Part shown: positions 1 through 14,300 of the stretch, one piece after another
Numbering within the stretch: position 1 is the stretch's first letter
Layout of the letters: each line of letters begins with the position of its first letter
Source of the DNA: Spisula solida
Taxonomy: Eukaryota > Mollusca > Bivalvia > Venerida > Mactridae
DNA length: 64,000 nt
Assembly: GCA_947247005.1 (NCBI GenBank)
Contig: OX365955.1
Coordinates: forward strand, 7,140,001-7,204,000
Direction of reading: 5' to 3'
Translations under genes and position numbers: made by a program
Notes under the pieces: generated by a model
What the model was told of the DNA's origin: nothing
Seen by the model: the letters and a program-made list of their open reading frames with translations, nothing else
Database searches by the model: none

Positions 1-1740
1 TAGACAGTTTATCATAACCAGGATACTATTTTTGCCTTGCTATGATGGTTATATTATAGGAGAATGACTTTCACAACAGAGCTGATAAAAATTATGCTGC
101 ATTTAATTATTCTTTGAAAACGATGTCTTGGAACTTGCACATATGTTTTTGACATTGTTTATAACGCCATGATGTCAACATTATTACTGTCGTTTAAATC
201 AGATAAAATTTTATCATATCAGCTTTCAAATGATATATGAAACATACATATTGTATACAGGAACGATGAGTTATAATAGTTTGAAACTGTGACAGGTATT
301 ATGAATCACCCTGTACATTCGGTAGAGCATTCGCCCTGTAAGTGAAGGGTCCTGAGTTCAAGCCCCAGTCTAATAAGATGCACATTTGCTCACCCTGTTA
401 CAAACACACAAGGCCTTACGTTTGAACATTTAACCAGACTCCTGTGGCTATTATACAGTAAAGTTAACAAGGAAATGAACACTTTATAATTCAGCGTACA
501 TATTCATTTAATTTTTGTAAGCAATCTTCTACTAGTGAAACAATGCAATGTTGAAAAATGTTGTAGATCTATTGTTTCATGTTCATAGATCTACAGAATA
601 GAAATACTTTGAGATTCCAAACTTAGCCCTTTACTCCTTGAGACTCCTCCAAGAAAAATCAGTCAGTCAGTACTGACTGACAAAAATGGACTTGGACTGA
701 CAGAAAATCCTGCAGTTCCCTATTAAACGAAGGAGAACATTCAGGCATTTGACTTATTCAGACTGACAAGTTTAAAAACGTTTTGCTGAGCCAATAGATT
801 TACATGCAAATAAATCTAAATGCAATCACACCACAATGGTGTTATTCATTCCTGTCAACCACCGATATTACTTTCTGATAACTACATGTTAGATATTCCG
901 AAAATTCCTGGGCCCCATAGCTCAAACCAGGAGAGAAATAAACCAGGAGAGAAATAGTCTCCCCAGGGAGACTCGAAAGCAGGTTTCCTTAGGTAGCCCA
1001 ATGACACATATATGACAAGGGGAAGTTAAATGTCAAAGGGTGGCTGAACGGCTGAAACTTATATAATATTCATGATGTTGTTTATTGGGCTACAGTTACG
1101 GTAGACCCTATACATCATATTACATAAATGCTTTTATTTTAATTACCAAATTGATAATTTAATTATTGTCTTGTTTCTTTGAACAAAAATATATGTGACA
1201 CATTTTACGATTTGGTTCAGTTTAACTGTACTTTCTTTCTTGTTTTGGCTTGAACACCATACAGATGCCATAGGATTTGTATAGATCTGCAATCATGTCT
1301 CTATTTGTTCCTGCACAATAAATTCACCACTTTAACTTGGAATTTTAACGTAAATGCAATTTATATTAAAGGTAAAACTGGAGCTTGACACCCATACAAA
1401 GTTTGTCTTAATAAAGCAATTAAACAGTTATTAATTAAATGCATGGGTCTCACTTATAGACAAGTTCATAGTTAGGACTCTTAAGAGCTTATTTATAACG
1501 TTTTATCAATATTCACACCAATATATCCATGGATCCTTCAACAGGATCACTCTGAAGTAGAAAGCGAATTCAGTAACTATGATAAAACGTTCAAGATGAC
1601 AGTCGATTTAAAGGCCCAACACTAAATGGATATTTGTGTCACCCCTTTAAACCAGAAATTATAACAACCAATCCGAGACTTACCCCTCCCAATCTGTGAT
1701 TGTCTACTTATATATGGATCTGCTGTAGCAGTGTGTCAAA
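1..1740. other. Upstream intergenic sequence of MINDY gene
   Basis: No coding exon is recognised here. The stretch is AT-rich with short direct repeats, such as a CAGTCAGT/ACTGACTGAC cluster near 660-700. A tRNA-like fragment lies at 303-372 and is listed separately. Nothing else with gene structure is visible. Confidence 0.5.
303..372 (+). repeat. tRNA-like fragment (SINE head)
   Basis: The stretch has a box-A-like TCGGTAGAGCATTCG and a box-B-like GAGTTCAAGCC at the spacing of a tRNA gene. The acceptor stem does not pair and the anticodon arm is irregular. This fits a tRNA-derived SINE head or a decayed tRNA copy better than a working tRNA gene. Confidence 0.45.
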
Positions 1741-2029
1741 TGTCTTCAATGAAGACAGAAACAGCGAGTTATTACGAAGATTTTTGGATTCCAAGACCAC
1801 AGGTAGAGAGTACAAGATGGCCGTTGTGATCTGGGTTCATTAAGCATGTCAAAGTAGGCTACGGGGATTAGTTTGCTTTCTTAACTAATTCCGGGATATG
1901 TCGCTTGTTGTTCTAACATGAAACCGGAGCATGGATTTTTTGGATTACGTAATTAGTGTGCAATGTGCGTGACATTGCATTCCAATTGGTAAAATATTGT
2001 TAGCTGCTGGCAGCTGTCAAATTGTGGGA

Positions 2030-2180
2030 ATTTCCCCACTGGCGCCTCATCGTGTTTACATCTCGCTTACTCTCGTCAACAACGCGGTTTTAAAAATGGC
2101 GTCAGTTTAGAGATTCTGGATGTCAGAAAAGAATAACATTGAACTTCTGTTTTAATCATTTTAAATATTTACAGGGGACC
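2030..2180 (+). promoter_or_regulatory. 5' leader of MINDY gene with two small uORFs
   Basis: The sequence before the MINDY start holds two short upstream reading frames: ATG at 2096 closing at 2110 (4 codons plus stop) and ATG at 2120 closing at 2155 (11 codons plus stop). TTTACAG at 2168-2174 could be a splice acceptor, in which case the coding exon begins at 2175 and the uORFs may be intronic. The main ATG sits in GGGACCATGG, a strong start context. The exact transcription start cannot be read. Confidence 0.4.
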
Positions 2181-2334
2181 ATGGCAGATTGCATTGACGA
2201 ATGTTCAAAAAGCTACCCTACAACTCAGAACGGTTCTGAAGACATTACGCCACCTTCTACAACTGAATTAAAGGACGGCCCAAGTACCCCACCCACCCAA
2301 TTAGAACTAGAAGGAACAACATCCTCTATTTTAG
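2181..2334 (+). CDS. MINDY2: MINDY coding exon 1 (start exon)
   Basis: It begins with ATG in a strong context and encodes MADCIDECSKSYPTTQNGSE and onward, a disordered Ser/Thr/Pro-rich stretch. The donor is TTAG|GTGCTG in phase 1, which joins in frame to the acceptor at 3306. The open frame runs on to a stop at 2390 if it is not spliced, so intron retention would give a 69-residue product. Confidence 0.75.
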
Positions 2335-5300
2335 GTGCTGACACATTCACAAGCTTAATTCTCAATTCATTATTTGATGGGTTGGCATAATTTTAAGACA
2401 ATGTCTTGTCTGCGAGATCTTGAACAGAAACAGCATTGATTGATAGTGTGTTGAACTCAAAGTAAAATTTGTAAACAATGCTGGCTGGAGTTCAGTTAAT
2501 TATTTAACTTGTCAGCTAGTTCAAAGACTTAAATATACATGTATGTTTAGATCTTTGGCTTGTTGCAAGAATGAAGGCAGTGAGAATGATATTCCACAAC
2601 ACTGATTTAGGTAGCAATATGTAGTCTTGTAATACATTGTATATAATATATTAGATGAAGATCTATCAAATTTGGCAAAAGGAACACAAAAATTTAACCA
2701 ATAATGATTTTGATTGATAATAATTTAGATTAAATATAAGTGTGCAGACTGTCAAATTTCTCACCTTTATGCCCCCCCCCCCCTCCCCCATAAAATGAGG
2801 TGTGAATTACTATGATTGTTGCATGGGTCCGACAATTGAATGAGATAACAAACACATTGTTTAGGGTCTGATCATGCTGAGAGGTGTTAATCATATACTG
2901 ATTCATTCTTCTAACACATTTATGTTTCTGCACCAGGGTCTTAGGGCATGACCAGCATGGTATCAGCAGGAGATTAATATCGGTGATAATAGGGTCATAA
3001 AACACAGTAACTAAATGAATAATCAATAATGTGCTACTGTACCCACTAAGAAAGAGGTAGCACATATTTGTGTGCTATGTTTCATTGTTACATGCACTGT
3101 CGTTGTTTGGATTTTGTCCTACACTCTTTGTATATATGTATTAATATTGAATTTTACCCTCATAGCAAATTTATGCAGAAAAATTGTATACCAGCCCATA
3201 TCCCTAGTGACAGTTGTGTTAGATGACCACCTAGTTTGTATGGATTACTACATGGCCACTGATGTAATGAAATAAATTAATAATACATTTTATGTTTCAT
3301 TTGCAGATTCAGATGAAAATGTGAAGGAAGGAATCAGATCAACGATGAATACTGAAGGTGGTGATGAAAAAAATCAAGATATTGATGGCAAAAGCACTGA
3401 AGAAAAATTACATGAACAAGTTGTTGTAAAAACTGATGATACTGTTCAGTCTGTTGATAAACCTGGTGACAAACTTGACTCAGATAAACCTAAACAAGTG
3501 GAAGAAACTGTCGAAGAGAAGAAGCAAACTGTAGTTGATATAAACAGTAGTCCACCTGCTCCTGGTAGTCCACCTGCTCCTGACAAAGATGAAGGAGCTT
3601 GTGGAAGTTCAGACAATGATCAGAATGGTGGTACTAAGAATGTAGGGGACAATGGTGAAAGTATCCATCAAATAAAATGGGTTTACTTCAAGAAAAAACA
3701 GATTCCAATTATAACCCAGAATGAAAACGGGCCGTGCCCTCTACTTGCGCTTATTAATGTGTTACTGTTACAAAATCGTGTGAAATTAACTCCTCAATCA
3801 GAGATAGTGTCTGCTAGTCAATTGATGGCACATCTTGGTGACTGTGTGTTACAGAATGTTCCGGGAGAAGATGTGAGTTTATTGTATTGCAAAAGATCAA
3901 CCAGCATTATGCACCAGTCAATTGAGACCATGCCCCCCACCCCGGGGATGAGTGGGTGGATAGCAGGGAGTTGTCTCATGTTTTTACCTACTTTTTAATG
4001 TCCCTGCACTGCTGTTTGATTGGGAATTTTGTTTCACGCCAAAATAGCAGGGAAATATACCCGTGAGAAATAGGATGGGGGTTTTACCATCTGTATTGCC
4101 CGTGGGTGGGGTGACAGGGATTTTACCAGTGGTTTGAAAAGGCAAAAGTAAAAACCCTCACCATTCCCCAGGATTTTGGGGCCGTGGTTTCAATTGACTC
4201 GTGCATTACTTAGCTCTAAAATAAAAAAAGTATATTTGCTTTCAAAAGAAATACTGAGGTTTTTCAGTGGAACTAGTTAACTATTTGTATTGTTTCACCA
4301 CCAAATTTACTAACTATATTTGAGCCATTCTCCAGGAAAACCGGGCTTAGTGACATTATATATAGGAATTGTGTAATAGGGTATTGAAAAGGCTCGAAAA
4401 TGAGAAAAAAAAGTAAAGTTTGTTGATTTAACTAAGTATTTGGATAGTATAGTACTATCCCTTAGATTTAATTTGTCTCATGAATTATGTTAAAATAACT
4501 TCTGTTGTTGCTATGGTGACCCATTTCTGAAAAATACCCATATCGAAGAAAACAAGTGGTTAGTGATTAGAATCAGTAGCTACTTTTCTCTTGAAGCAAG
4601 AATTCACTTTTTTAAAATATTATATTAACATAAAAATATAATTCTAAATGGTGATACTATTTTGAAACGTTTGCATCAAGAATATATGAAATACCGGATT
4701 TCTGAAGTGTTAGTTAACGTAACGTCAAATAATGTTTGAATGACGTTTGCGACGTCGATCAAAAAGGGGACAGGAGTGGGTAGTTCTAAGGCTCTGTAAC
4801 TTTGTAAATGGATTATATTATTTGCTCCGATTTTCAAAAACTATTCATAAGAATCTTGCCTTTCTAATGCCATATTATCACTTATCCCGATTTTCCTGCA
4901 GAATGGCTCATTTAGTTGATACTAATTTATTTAGGTCGATTGTCAAAAAGCAAGTTTTTCCAACTTATATTAACCACTCTTGACACCTCATTCCTGATGT
5001 TATCCATCACCACGAGGGTATGAGAGGAGAGAAGCCAGTTTCCCCTTTATGCTGAACGTCTAGCAAGTGAAATTCTGGTACCATTTTTATTTTGTCTTTG
5101 GTATGACGCAGCCAGGGATCGAACCCGAGACCTCACACACTTGAAGCGAACGCTCAACCACTAGGCTATCGATGACGGCTCATTTGTATTGTTTCACCAC
5201 TAAATCTACTATATATTTCTATTGTTTTACCACTAAATCTACCATATATTTCTATTGTTTCACCACTAAATCATTTTCACCAGAATCATGTTGATCTAGG

Positions 5301-8300
5301 AACTTTACTAACCATTGTTGTATATTACTATGAGTTATATTTGTGTTGTTTCATCATTCTGTAGACAAATATTTTTTATTGTTTCAGGGTGTTTCTACAC
5401 CATCCAGACTCAACTTTGAACAAAATATGGGAGATGCTATGGCTGTGATGTATAAACTTCAGACTGGACTGGATGTTAATGTTAAATTTACTGGGTAATC
5501 ATTGTTAGAACTTGGAGCTGTATATATTAATATATAGAGTTTTCATTATTAACTGATGGCCAATAGAAAACATGATTTGACACTGTGTTTCGATAGTTGT
5601 TTTTGGTGAAAATAGTTTTTAGCTCCACTATTCGTAGAATGAGGAGAGCTATTGCAGTCACCCGAGCGTCTGCATCGGCGTAACACTTTTGATAAAGTTT
5701 AGGTACAGGTTTTTTAACCTCTTATATTCTCTAAGTCCTTCGAGATGTTGCTTTCATACTTTGCATACTTGTTTGCCATCATGACCCCAACCCATATGCA
5801 GGAGTAGGTTACTCTATCAGGCATTTTGTTGAAATTATGCCCCCTTTTTCTACTTAGTGCAAATGTTAAAGTTTAGGGTCAGGTTTTTAACCTCTAGAAT
5901 CTTCATAGTGCATTGACATATTGCTTTAATACTTTGCATACTTGTTCACCATCATGACCCCAACCCATACACAGGGGTAGGTAACTCTATCAAGCATTTT
6001 GTTGAAATTATGTCCCCTGTTTTCAACTTAGTGCAAATGTTAAAGTTTAGGTACAGTTTTTTTCACCTCTTATATTTTCAAAGTGCATTCACATATTGCT
6101 ATGCATACTTGTTCTCCATCATGACCCCAACCCCAACACAGGGGTAGGTAACTCTATCAAGCATTTTGTTGAAATTATGCCCCCTTTTGGACTTGGAAAT
6201 ACAAATGTTAAAGTTTAGGTACAGGTTTCTTAACCCCTTATATCTTCAAAGTGAATTGATATATTGCTTTGATACTTTGCAAGAGGACCTGCACATGAGT
6301 AGGTAACGGTTCTGCATAATTTGTCCAAATTATCCCCCTTTTTCGACTTAGAAGCCCCAACCTCTACACAGCAGAGGGCAATGCTGCTGTTATGAAGCAT
6401 TTTGTTTTGAATATATAATGATTGTACTATCCTAGCATGGCGCTGCGAATAGTGGAGTGCGCTGTTCATGGACAGCTCTTGTTATTTACAATACTACTGT
6501 TCTATTGATCCTCGACAAATCATTTTTTTCCTGCCAATCGGTTATAAATATTAATGATGAAAACCCTGCCTTATTTCAGATGTGTAAAGTAACACGTTTA
6601 TAGCATCGAGATTAATACCAGCTATGTGAGAGCTACACGTATATAAGTTTGTGTATATTGAAAATTGTTTCAAGTTGAATACCAAAAACTTCCTTTTTGC
6701 CAAAAATGAAAAATGAAGTTATATGCTTAGAAATGAAAATAAGGCCGTCTGGCATCATCACCTTATTATCTAAGCAAGTAACCTATAAAAGTACCTGCAG
6801 TTTCTACATTTGTATGTCATCATCAGGGATTTCTAGTAAACTTGTATTGGTAGTATTGTATATCATCTTGAAGCCTGTGTGCACATATGACTAGCACTTA
6901 GTAGAGTTACTGCCCTTTGATTGTGCTGATGGTGTATATTCAGATCAGATTTTACTTGTGGTCGTTGTCCAGTGGTTAATATGCTGGATTTGTAACCAGG
7001 CGATATGGGTTTGATTCCGAATCTCAGCAGGCCACTCCTTTCCATAAACTATTGACAATAATGTTTGTTTTTCCTCCACATGTGGAGAAGTTGCTATATC
7101 CTTGTAGAAGGGTAAGTTATAGTTACTGTACTGGTTGGGATACTGTCCAGGAAAACTAGTTTGGTGAATCGGCCACCGTATATACAAGGGGTGATCAATA
7201 TATAAACTTTTTAAATATGGATTCTAGATCTGATTCAATGAAATTACCAGGCAATATAGATCTATCAATTATCTAGGGTTTTAATTAATTAATTATATTG
7301 TGACGTCACAATGTTCTTGATGACGTCACTTATTGTGACCAAGGTGCTGCGGGCACTGTCAAGCGTGACGGACAATAAATAATCACAGAGCAACGACATT
7401 TCATTAAGATTAATGCCTAACTTGGAAAATCCTTGCGAAAGCTCGAAGACGCCATGGTAAAATTAGAATAAACAGAAGAAATAAGACAGAGTTACGGATA
7501 CTCCTCCTAAATTTCTGAGAAATAAGAGGCATATTTCTGAACGATATGTTCCTGGCGAACTCAACGATCAGTATGGATTACAAAACAATAAATCTTTCAT
7601 TCCATTTAAAAGGAGTTCTTTAAAAATTGCACCCTAAACTTGTTAGGTCGTGATTCCTTCTTCATCGGGATGATGCTACCGTTTAAACCCAACCCCTTTT
7701 TTCAGAGTTTTAAGTCCAGTAACGCAACAAGACAATTTCTATTCCACCTTACATTCCAGAGTTGGTTATTTATGACTTATTTCTGTATTAAAAGTAAATA
7801 AATCGTATACAGTGGGTTGGATATGAGTCCAGAAAAGAGCTTGGTGCTGCTCAAATGGTGACGCTTGGAATTACGTCACGTGACGGCCTGCGTCACGCAC
7901 CAATTACATGAATAGAACTACGTTATAGGTGCATTTGGTCGGAGATATCCTACACCAAATTATGCTAATTTGCTTTTGAGCCTTGCTGACAAAACAAAAC
8001 TGCTAGATGAAAAGTCCACAAATATATTGATCACCCCTCGTAAGTTCAGGAATTTGCTTAAAAGCCAATGACAAACAACCTTCAACAAATTTATAAATAG
8101 GCTGTACAATTTGTACATTGGCGTCATTGTAATTGTGTTACAATCTATTTTACCTTTTTCAGTGTTCGTGATTTTGAGTATACGTCAGAATGCATCATAT
8201 TTGACCTACTTCAAATTGCTCTGTATCATGGTTGGTTAGTGGATCCTCAGAATTCAGCTGAAGTTGATTCCGTCGGTAAATACTCATACAACCAACTGGT

Positions 8301-11300
8301 TGAAAAGATCATTGGACAGAAGTCGTCCGATCAACCAGATCTAGTTAGCCAAGGTAAATTTAATGAATATTTCATGTCAATAACGATTTTCTGCTACATG
8401 TGAAGTTGCTGGTTCCTTGTGGAAGGGTAAGTTAGTACTAGTTAGGATGCAGACCAGGATACTGGTTAGGTGATTCAGCTGGCATATAATATTATTAACT
8501 GAAAAATTGTTGAGAAACAGCATTCAACCCGAATAAACATAGCAAAGGTAAAGGTTTAGCCAATGTATTGTGAGAAATGCTAGGAATCCATTGTTGAGAC
8601 AATGCTTTCGGGGAAAACCAGAAGATGGTAGGTTTCAGGTTCAATCTGAGTTCACAACATGTCAATATGTTAAAAATTATATTTAATATTTATAATGTTA
8701 CTTGAAACCAAAAAAAGATGTTAAGTTGCAGTCAGCAACAACAAAACTTAGTGTCCTCCACATGTTGAGAAGTTATCTGTTGCTTGCGGAACATCCAGTA
8801 AGTACTGGTTGATAATTATACCCCTGCAAACAAAGTTTGAAAGGGACATACTGGAGTCAACATGTTGGTCAGTCTGTTGGTCTGTTTACAAAATCGTGTC
8901 TGCTCTGTAACCTTGTCATTTCTTGCTGGATTTTAAAATGACTTGGTACAAATGTTCACCGCACCAAGACAGTGTGTCATGCGTAAGACCCAGGTCCCTA
9001 GCTCAATGGTCAAGGTCAAACTTAGAGGTCAAATGTCATATAGTCATGCAAGTCGTGTCCGCTCTGTAACTTTGTCATTTCTTAAGTTGGATTTGAAATG
9101 GCTTCGTAAAAATGCTCACATCATCAACGGGATGTGCAAGAACTAGGTCCCTAGCTCAAAGGTCAAGGTCAAACTTAAGAGATCAAAGGTTAGATAGTCA
9201 TGCAAGTCATGTCAGCTCTGTAACTTTTCGTTACTTACTGAATTTTGTTATCGCTTGGTACTAATGTTCACCACATCAAGACAGTGTGTCATGCGCAAGA
9301 CCCAGGTCCCTAGCTCAAAGGTCAAGGTCACACTTAGAGGTCAAAGATTATATAGTCATGCAAGACTTTAGTTTTAGAGAATATTCCTGTGTCAAGGCAG
9401 TGCTGCGGGGTATGATTCATCACTCCAGTGATAGCTCTAGTTAATTTTAGAAAAACTGGTAAGGTCAACTGACAGACTTAAAATGTTGTTGAAAAATGGC
9501 TCCAAGTAGGATGTAAACAAAATTCATTATGCATTGTTTTCTATAACTAGGACATTTATTATGAAAACAATATTTTTGGTGAATTTTTCAGCTCTCGTTG
9601 CAGAGCAGTTTTTAGAAAGTTCTGCATCTCAACTAACATACCATGGTCTGAGTGAACTGTGCACTCAACTGAAGGAGGATGAGCTGGCTGTACTGTTTAG
9701 AAATAACCATTTTACTACTCTGTATAGATATAAGGTAAGGATGTTGGGGTTGTTGCGATAGCTGAGTGGTCCAGCTAGGCGATGGCACTGTTCAGTAAAG
9801 GTTCGAATCTCACTAGTGGTGCAAACCATTTGTAAACAATAGTCAAATAATTTTATGGTTGTGTGTATTTTTTATAGGAACTTGTGAAAAATGTACATCA
9901 AAGTATAACATCAGTACACATATAACATCAGTACATGTATAACATAAGTACACATATAACATCAGTACATGTATAACATCAGTACATGTATAACATCAGT
10001 ACATGTATAACATCAGTACATGTATAACATAAGTACATGTATAACATCAGTACATGTATAATATCAGTACACATATAACATCATTACATGTATAACATCA
10101 GTACACATATAACATCAGTACATGTATAACATCAGTACATGTATAACATCAGTACATGTATAACATAAGTACATGTATAACATCAGTACATGTATAACAT
10201 CAGTACATGTATAACATCAGTACACATATAACATCAGTACACATATAACATCAGTACATGTATAACATCAGTACATGTATAACATCAGTACACATAAAAC
10301 ATCAGTACACATATAACATCAGTACATGTATAACATCAGTACACATATAACATCAGTACATGTATAATATCAGTACACATATAACATCGGTACACATATA
10401 ACATCAGTACACATATAACATCAGTACACATATAACATCAGTACACATATAACATCAGTACACATATAACATCAGTACAAGTATAACAGAGTATGTTGCT
10501 ATGTTGTTTCGTCCCAGCCTAGCTGCATTTGATCTGTCATAATGACCTTCATACATCATGTCTGAAAGGTTGAAACAAAGTTGTTTGTTATTGATACATT
10601 GATATGTTCATGTCTTCAGGTATCCTACCATTCAAAAATTTAAAGAATTAACAAAGTTGTGACCATTTGAAATTTTGTAAGCTGAATTTTAACAGGTCTT
10701 AGAGAACAATGTTTGAACTGAGTTTGGGTGTAGGGGTGTGTGCTAATGGCACCCAAAACAGATTTGTGACACATTTTCAGGATTGGGTATTATGCCTCAG
10801 TAGGGCCCCTGTGTCTTCCAATCATATTATGTGGTTGAATTATAACTCCAATATAACATGTTGGGACCTATTGATTTTGTGCTGAATGTATGGATGTCAC
10901 AAAGATTTTCTGCACTAGTTCTCCATACCCATTTGCTGGATTTCTATGAAAATCAAATGAATACTTGGAAATTTAGCCTAGTTGTGCATATTGCCAGAAA
11001 ATTTAAAGTTGTATAATTTTTGCCAGAGTTAAGGCCCCTTATGGGAGAAATATGTGTTTGTGTCAAAAACCCAAATATAAAACATTTTATAATAATATTT
11101 GTAATGTTAATAACATTTTGGTGAAAACATCTAATCAATTACGTGTCGGAACCAATAATTACTTATCCCACCCAACCCAACTAGTGCTAATTTCACATCT
11201 ACTGCAACAATGTTGCTTCTTCACTTCAATTCATTTATTTCATTGAAAAGCTCATAAAAATAACAACTGGCAAATGACAAAGATTCAGATATCTTCGGTC

Positions 11301-14300
11301 AATTCTGCTGAGCAGTAATTTTTCAATCAATTTACACTTTCTTATTTATGTGAAATCTTCCTGTATATAGATAGGTTGTTAAGTATATCTTTCTTAGTAC
11401 TGGTAGTGTTAATATTTAACTATTCTGAAAATCACTCTCTCAGGCCATACAAAACAGGCCTGTAGCCACACAAAGGCACATGAAAATTACCAAAACAAGC
11501 ATATTTTTGAAGAAATAAACCCCTCAAAAAAAACCTAGAAAGTATTTGCCTCGTACTTTTTTAGGGTTACGGCTCTGAAAATATCATTGGTGTATTGGCC
11601 CTCTTCATTAGTATGTAGGTTTACACAAACAAACAAATCTTTAATCTGAATCTCTTCCCTCAAAGCTGGAGGTCATTGACCTATTAGGTCGGGGAAAAGC
11701 GAATGACTACGCACTTACAACTGTCTCAGCAGTTGAATGTAAAAAAATCACAGCCTAGTTGGTGGTCAGAAGTTGTAACTGTGCCTACAACATCTACATA
11801 ATTATGTCAATTGTTGTTGAATGATCTAAAGTACATGTACATGTATAAGTCCAATGTACAGTACTTATCAGGATTTTGTCAGCAGCTTAATATGAGTCAG
11901 ACCTGTATTTGATGAAAACTAACATTTTTACAGTAGCATAGTCTGATTATATTAACCTTATCTTACATTAGCGGCAGCGGTGGTGCAGTGGTTAGTATGG
12001 GTTTGAATCCCGGCCATTGCGGGTCATACCCTAACATGAAAATTTGAAAACAATTTTGACTTTCCTCCACCCATGGTTAGAGAAGTTGTTGGTTCCTTGT
12101 GAAAGGGATAGGATACAGTTCAGGCAAACTGGTTAGGTGAATCTGCCATAGTTTATAACCGAAAAATTGTTGAGAAACGGCTATACACTTGAATAAACAC
12201 ACAAACAAACATATTATATAACAGATATACTTACTTCCTCCAATAATGTCACAGTTATAAGGTGTTTTTGTGAATGTCTCTACAATATCTGTCTGGTACA
12301 AATCTTTATCATACTGGCTGAACTTACATATAGATGCATAGTTCATTGTACAAGTATGCAGGCTTTTAAAGTTCCTGAAACATTGTGATAAGTTATTTCA
12401 GAATACAGGAAGAGATATGATTAATTAACATCAATCTTAAACTTTCGCTATGAATTTTAAGTTCATTAGTTTATACATGTATAAAACAATTTCTACGAAA
12501 CATTGGGTACTGACGTATCTGCATGGGCAATTGTTTTGGCTAACGATTAATTACAACAAAGTGCTTGAACAAAACGAGGTCCAACTGTTTACTCTGATCT
12601 GAAAGGCTATGTTGTTCAGTGAGATTAAGTTAGGATACAGTTCAGGAAAACTGGTTATGTGAATAAGCCACTGTATATATCTCCAAAATGGTCGTAAAAC
12701 AGCGTTTAATCTGAGTAAACAAACAGTTTAACTGACATACTTGCAGGTGCTTGACATCTGTTGTTGCTGTTTGGCCTGCCATAGTTTGGTTATTTCTGCT
12801 GTACATACACCCTGACTGGCACTATAACATCGTAATGCTTCACTCTGTCTTGTTACTACAAATGCAACAATAAACAAGTGAATTATTACTGTCAAAACTG
12901 GTTTGTCCACTGACTCAACTAGCTCAGTTGACTCTCACATGGCAGACCCAGGGTTTAAGAATGCGGGGAGTCAATGGAATTGTCACAAAATTGTGGTTAT
13001 CTTTAATTCTTATGTGATGAGACTAGTATGTCAGGGCTAAGAACCACCTTGCCGAAAATTTATACTGGTCATAGCCCTTGAGCAATATAGCTGGTCTTAT
13101 CAGTGATCAGTGGATGTTAGATTTTCAAGACACTTACCAACTTTCAATAAATTAACTTTCGCGTGTACAGCGCTTTAGAGACTTGTTTTATAAGGCGCTA
13201 TATAAATATTTTCAATTAATCAATTAATTAATTAATTAACCCCATACTGAGAAAAATTGTTTTTGACTGTAGCCAACTTTTGGTCTAGTTTCTTGAGACT
13301 TCTTGGAATCAGGGATAATCAATTTATATTAGGTTTGTGTGGGAAGTTAAAGGGGGACTTTGCCAGCAGTAGGGGGCACAGTGTGTAACCTATTGTCACG
13401 TCATTGATGATTACTAGTAGATGTCATACATTAATTGCTGGAAATGATGAGGATGTAGTTTTATCTTTGGCCATCTGGATATCTAGCTAGCATACTATAC
13501 TGACTATGTTACAATATCACTGTATGCACTGCTTGATATAGAGTTATAACCATGATTCTATATGAATGGTTTGTAGCTACAATCTACTTGCAATCTTGAG
13601 AACTATACAAGTATCTATTGTTTAGATAAACCAGGAACTTGTAATCTAGGCTATCATCGTTGATAGATCGTTCCTGGGTAAACTTAAAATTTATTATTTT
13701 ATAAAAAAAATTAATATCTAACATTGACCGCAATCACACACATAGATGAAAAACATACAGTGTATAATTATAATTTTATACTGTAGTTAAAGTTAAAGCA
13801 CAAGTTTTTTAGTCTAGACTTTCTTCCGCTCAGTCGACTGTACATTGTAGTGCTGAAAACATCTTGATATTGATGTACTTATGTAAAACATATTCAAATG
13901 CTAATTATTCTGATCCAACAAATAACATTTTAAACAGTTAAATTGTATTAATACATATTTTTAATTTGCTAAAAACCTATTACAGTTTAATATTTTTTTG
14001 ATTTAGCTGAAAAACTTATAACTGTCTATCAGAGATATAGATAACATGCTATCTATAGTCTCTGAGTCTATTTATTAAAATAGGACCAAGCCATATAAAA
14101 GCAATGTTGCAATTCGGACTGAGATCTACAAAATTATACAAGGAACTTGTTTTGGCAAACATTTCAATACATTCCTAGTCATTGTACAATATAATTATTA
14201 TGATTTGATTGTTTTATTTTGTTCATATGTAACGTTCTTTCAAAAGTAATAAAAAATAATTTGTAGCTGATGCTTAGATACAAGTATAGTACGGAGATAT

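Noticed and set aside
303..372. Possible functional tRNA gene
   Set aside because: Box A and B are present but the acceptor stem does not pair and the anticodon loop is irregular; better explained as a SINE head.
2730..3065. 111-codon minus-strand frame
   Set aside because: It lies in MINDY intron 1, has low-complexity Gly from a poly-C run, and has no recognisable motif or splice context.
6230..6469. 79-codon minus-strand frame, with a similar 65-codon frame at 19659-19856
   Set aside because: The two resemble each other only because both lie in copies of the same tandem-unit repeat.
9901..10490. Regular short repeats that could suggest a CRISPR array
   Set aside because: Units are directly adjacent with no unique spacers, and the window is eukaryotic with spliced genes.
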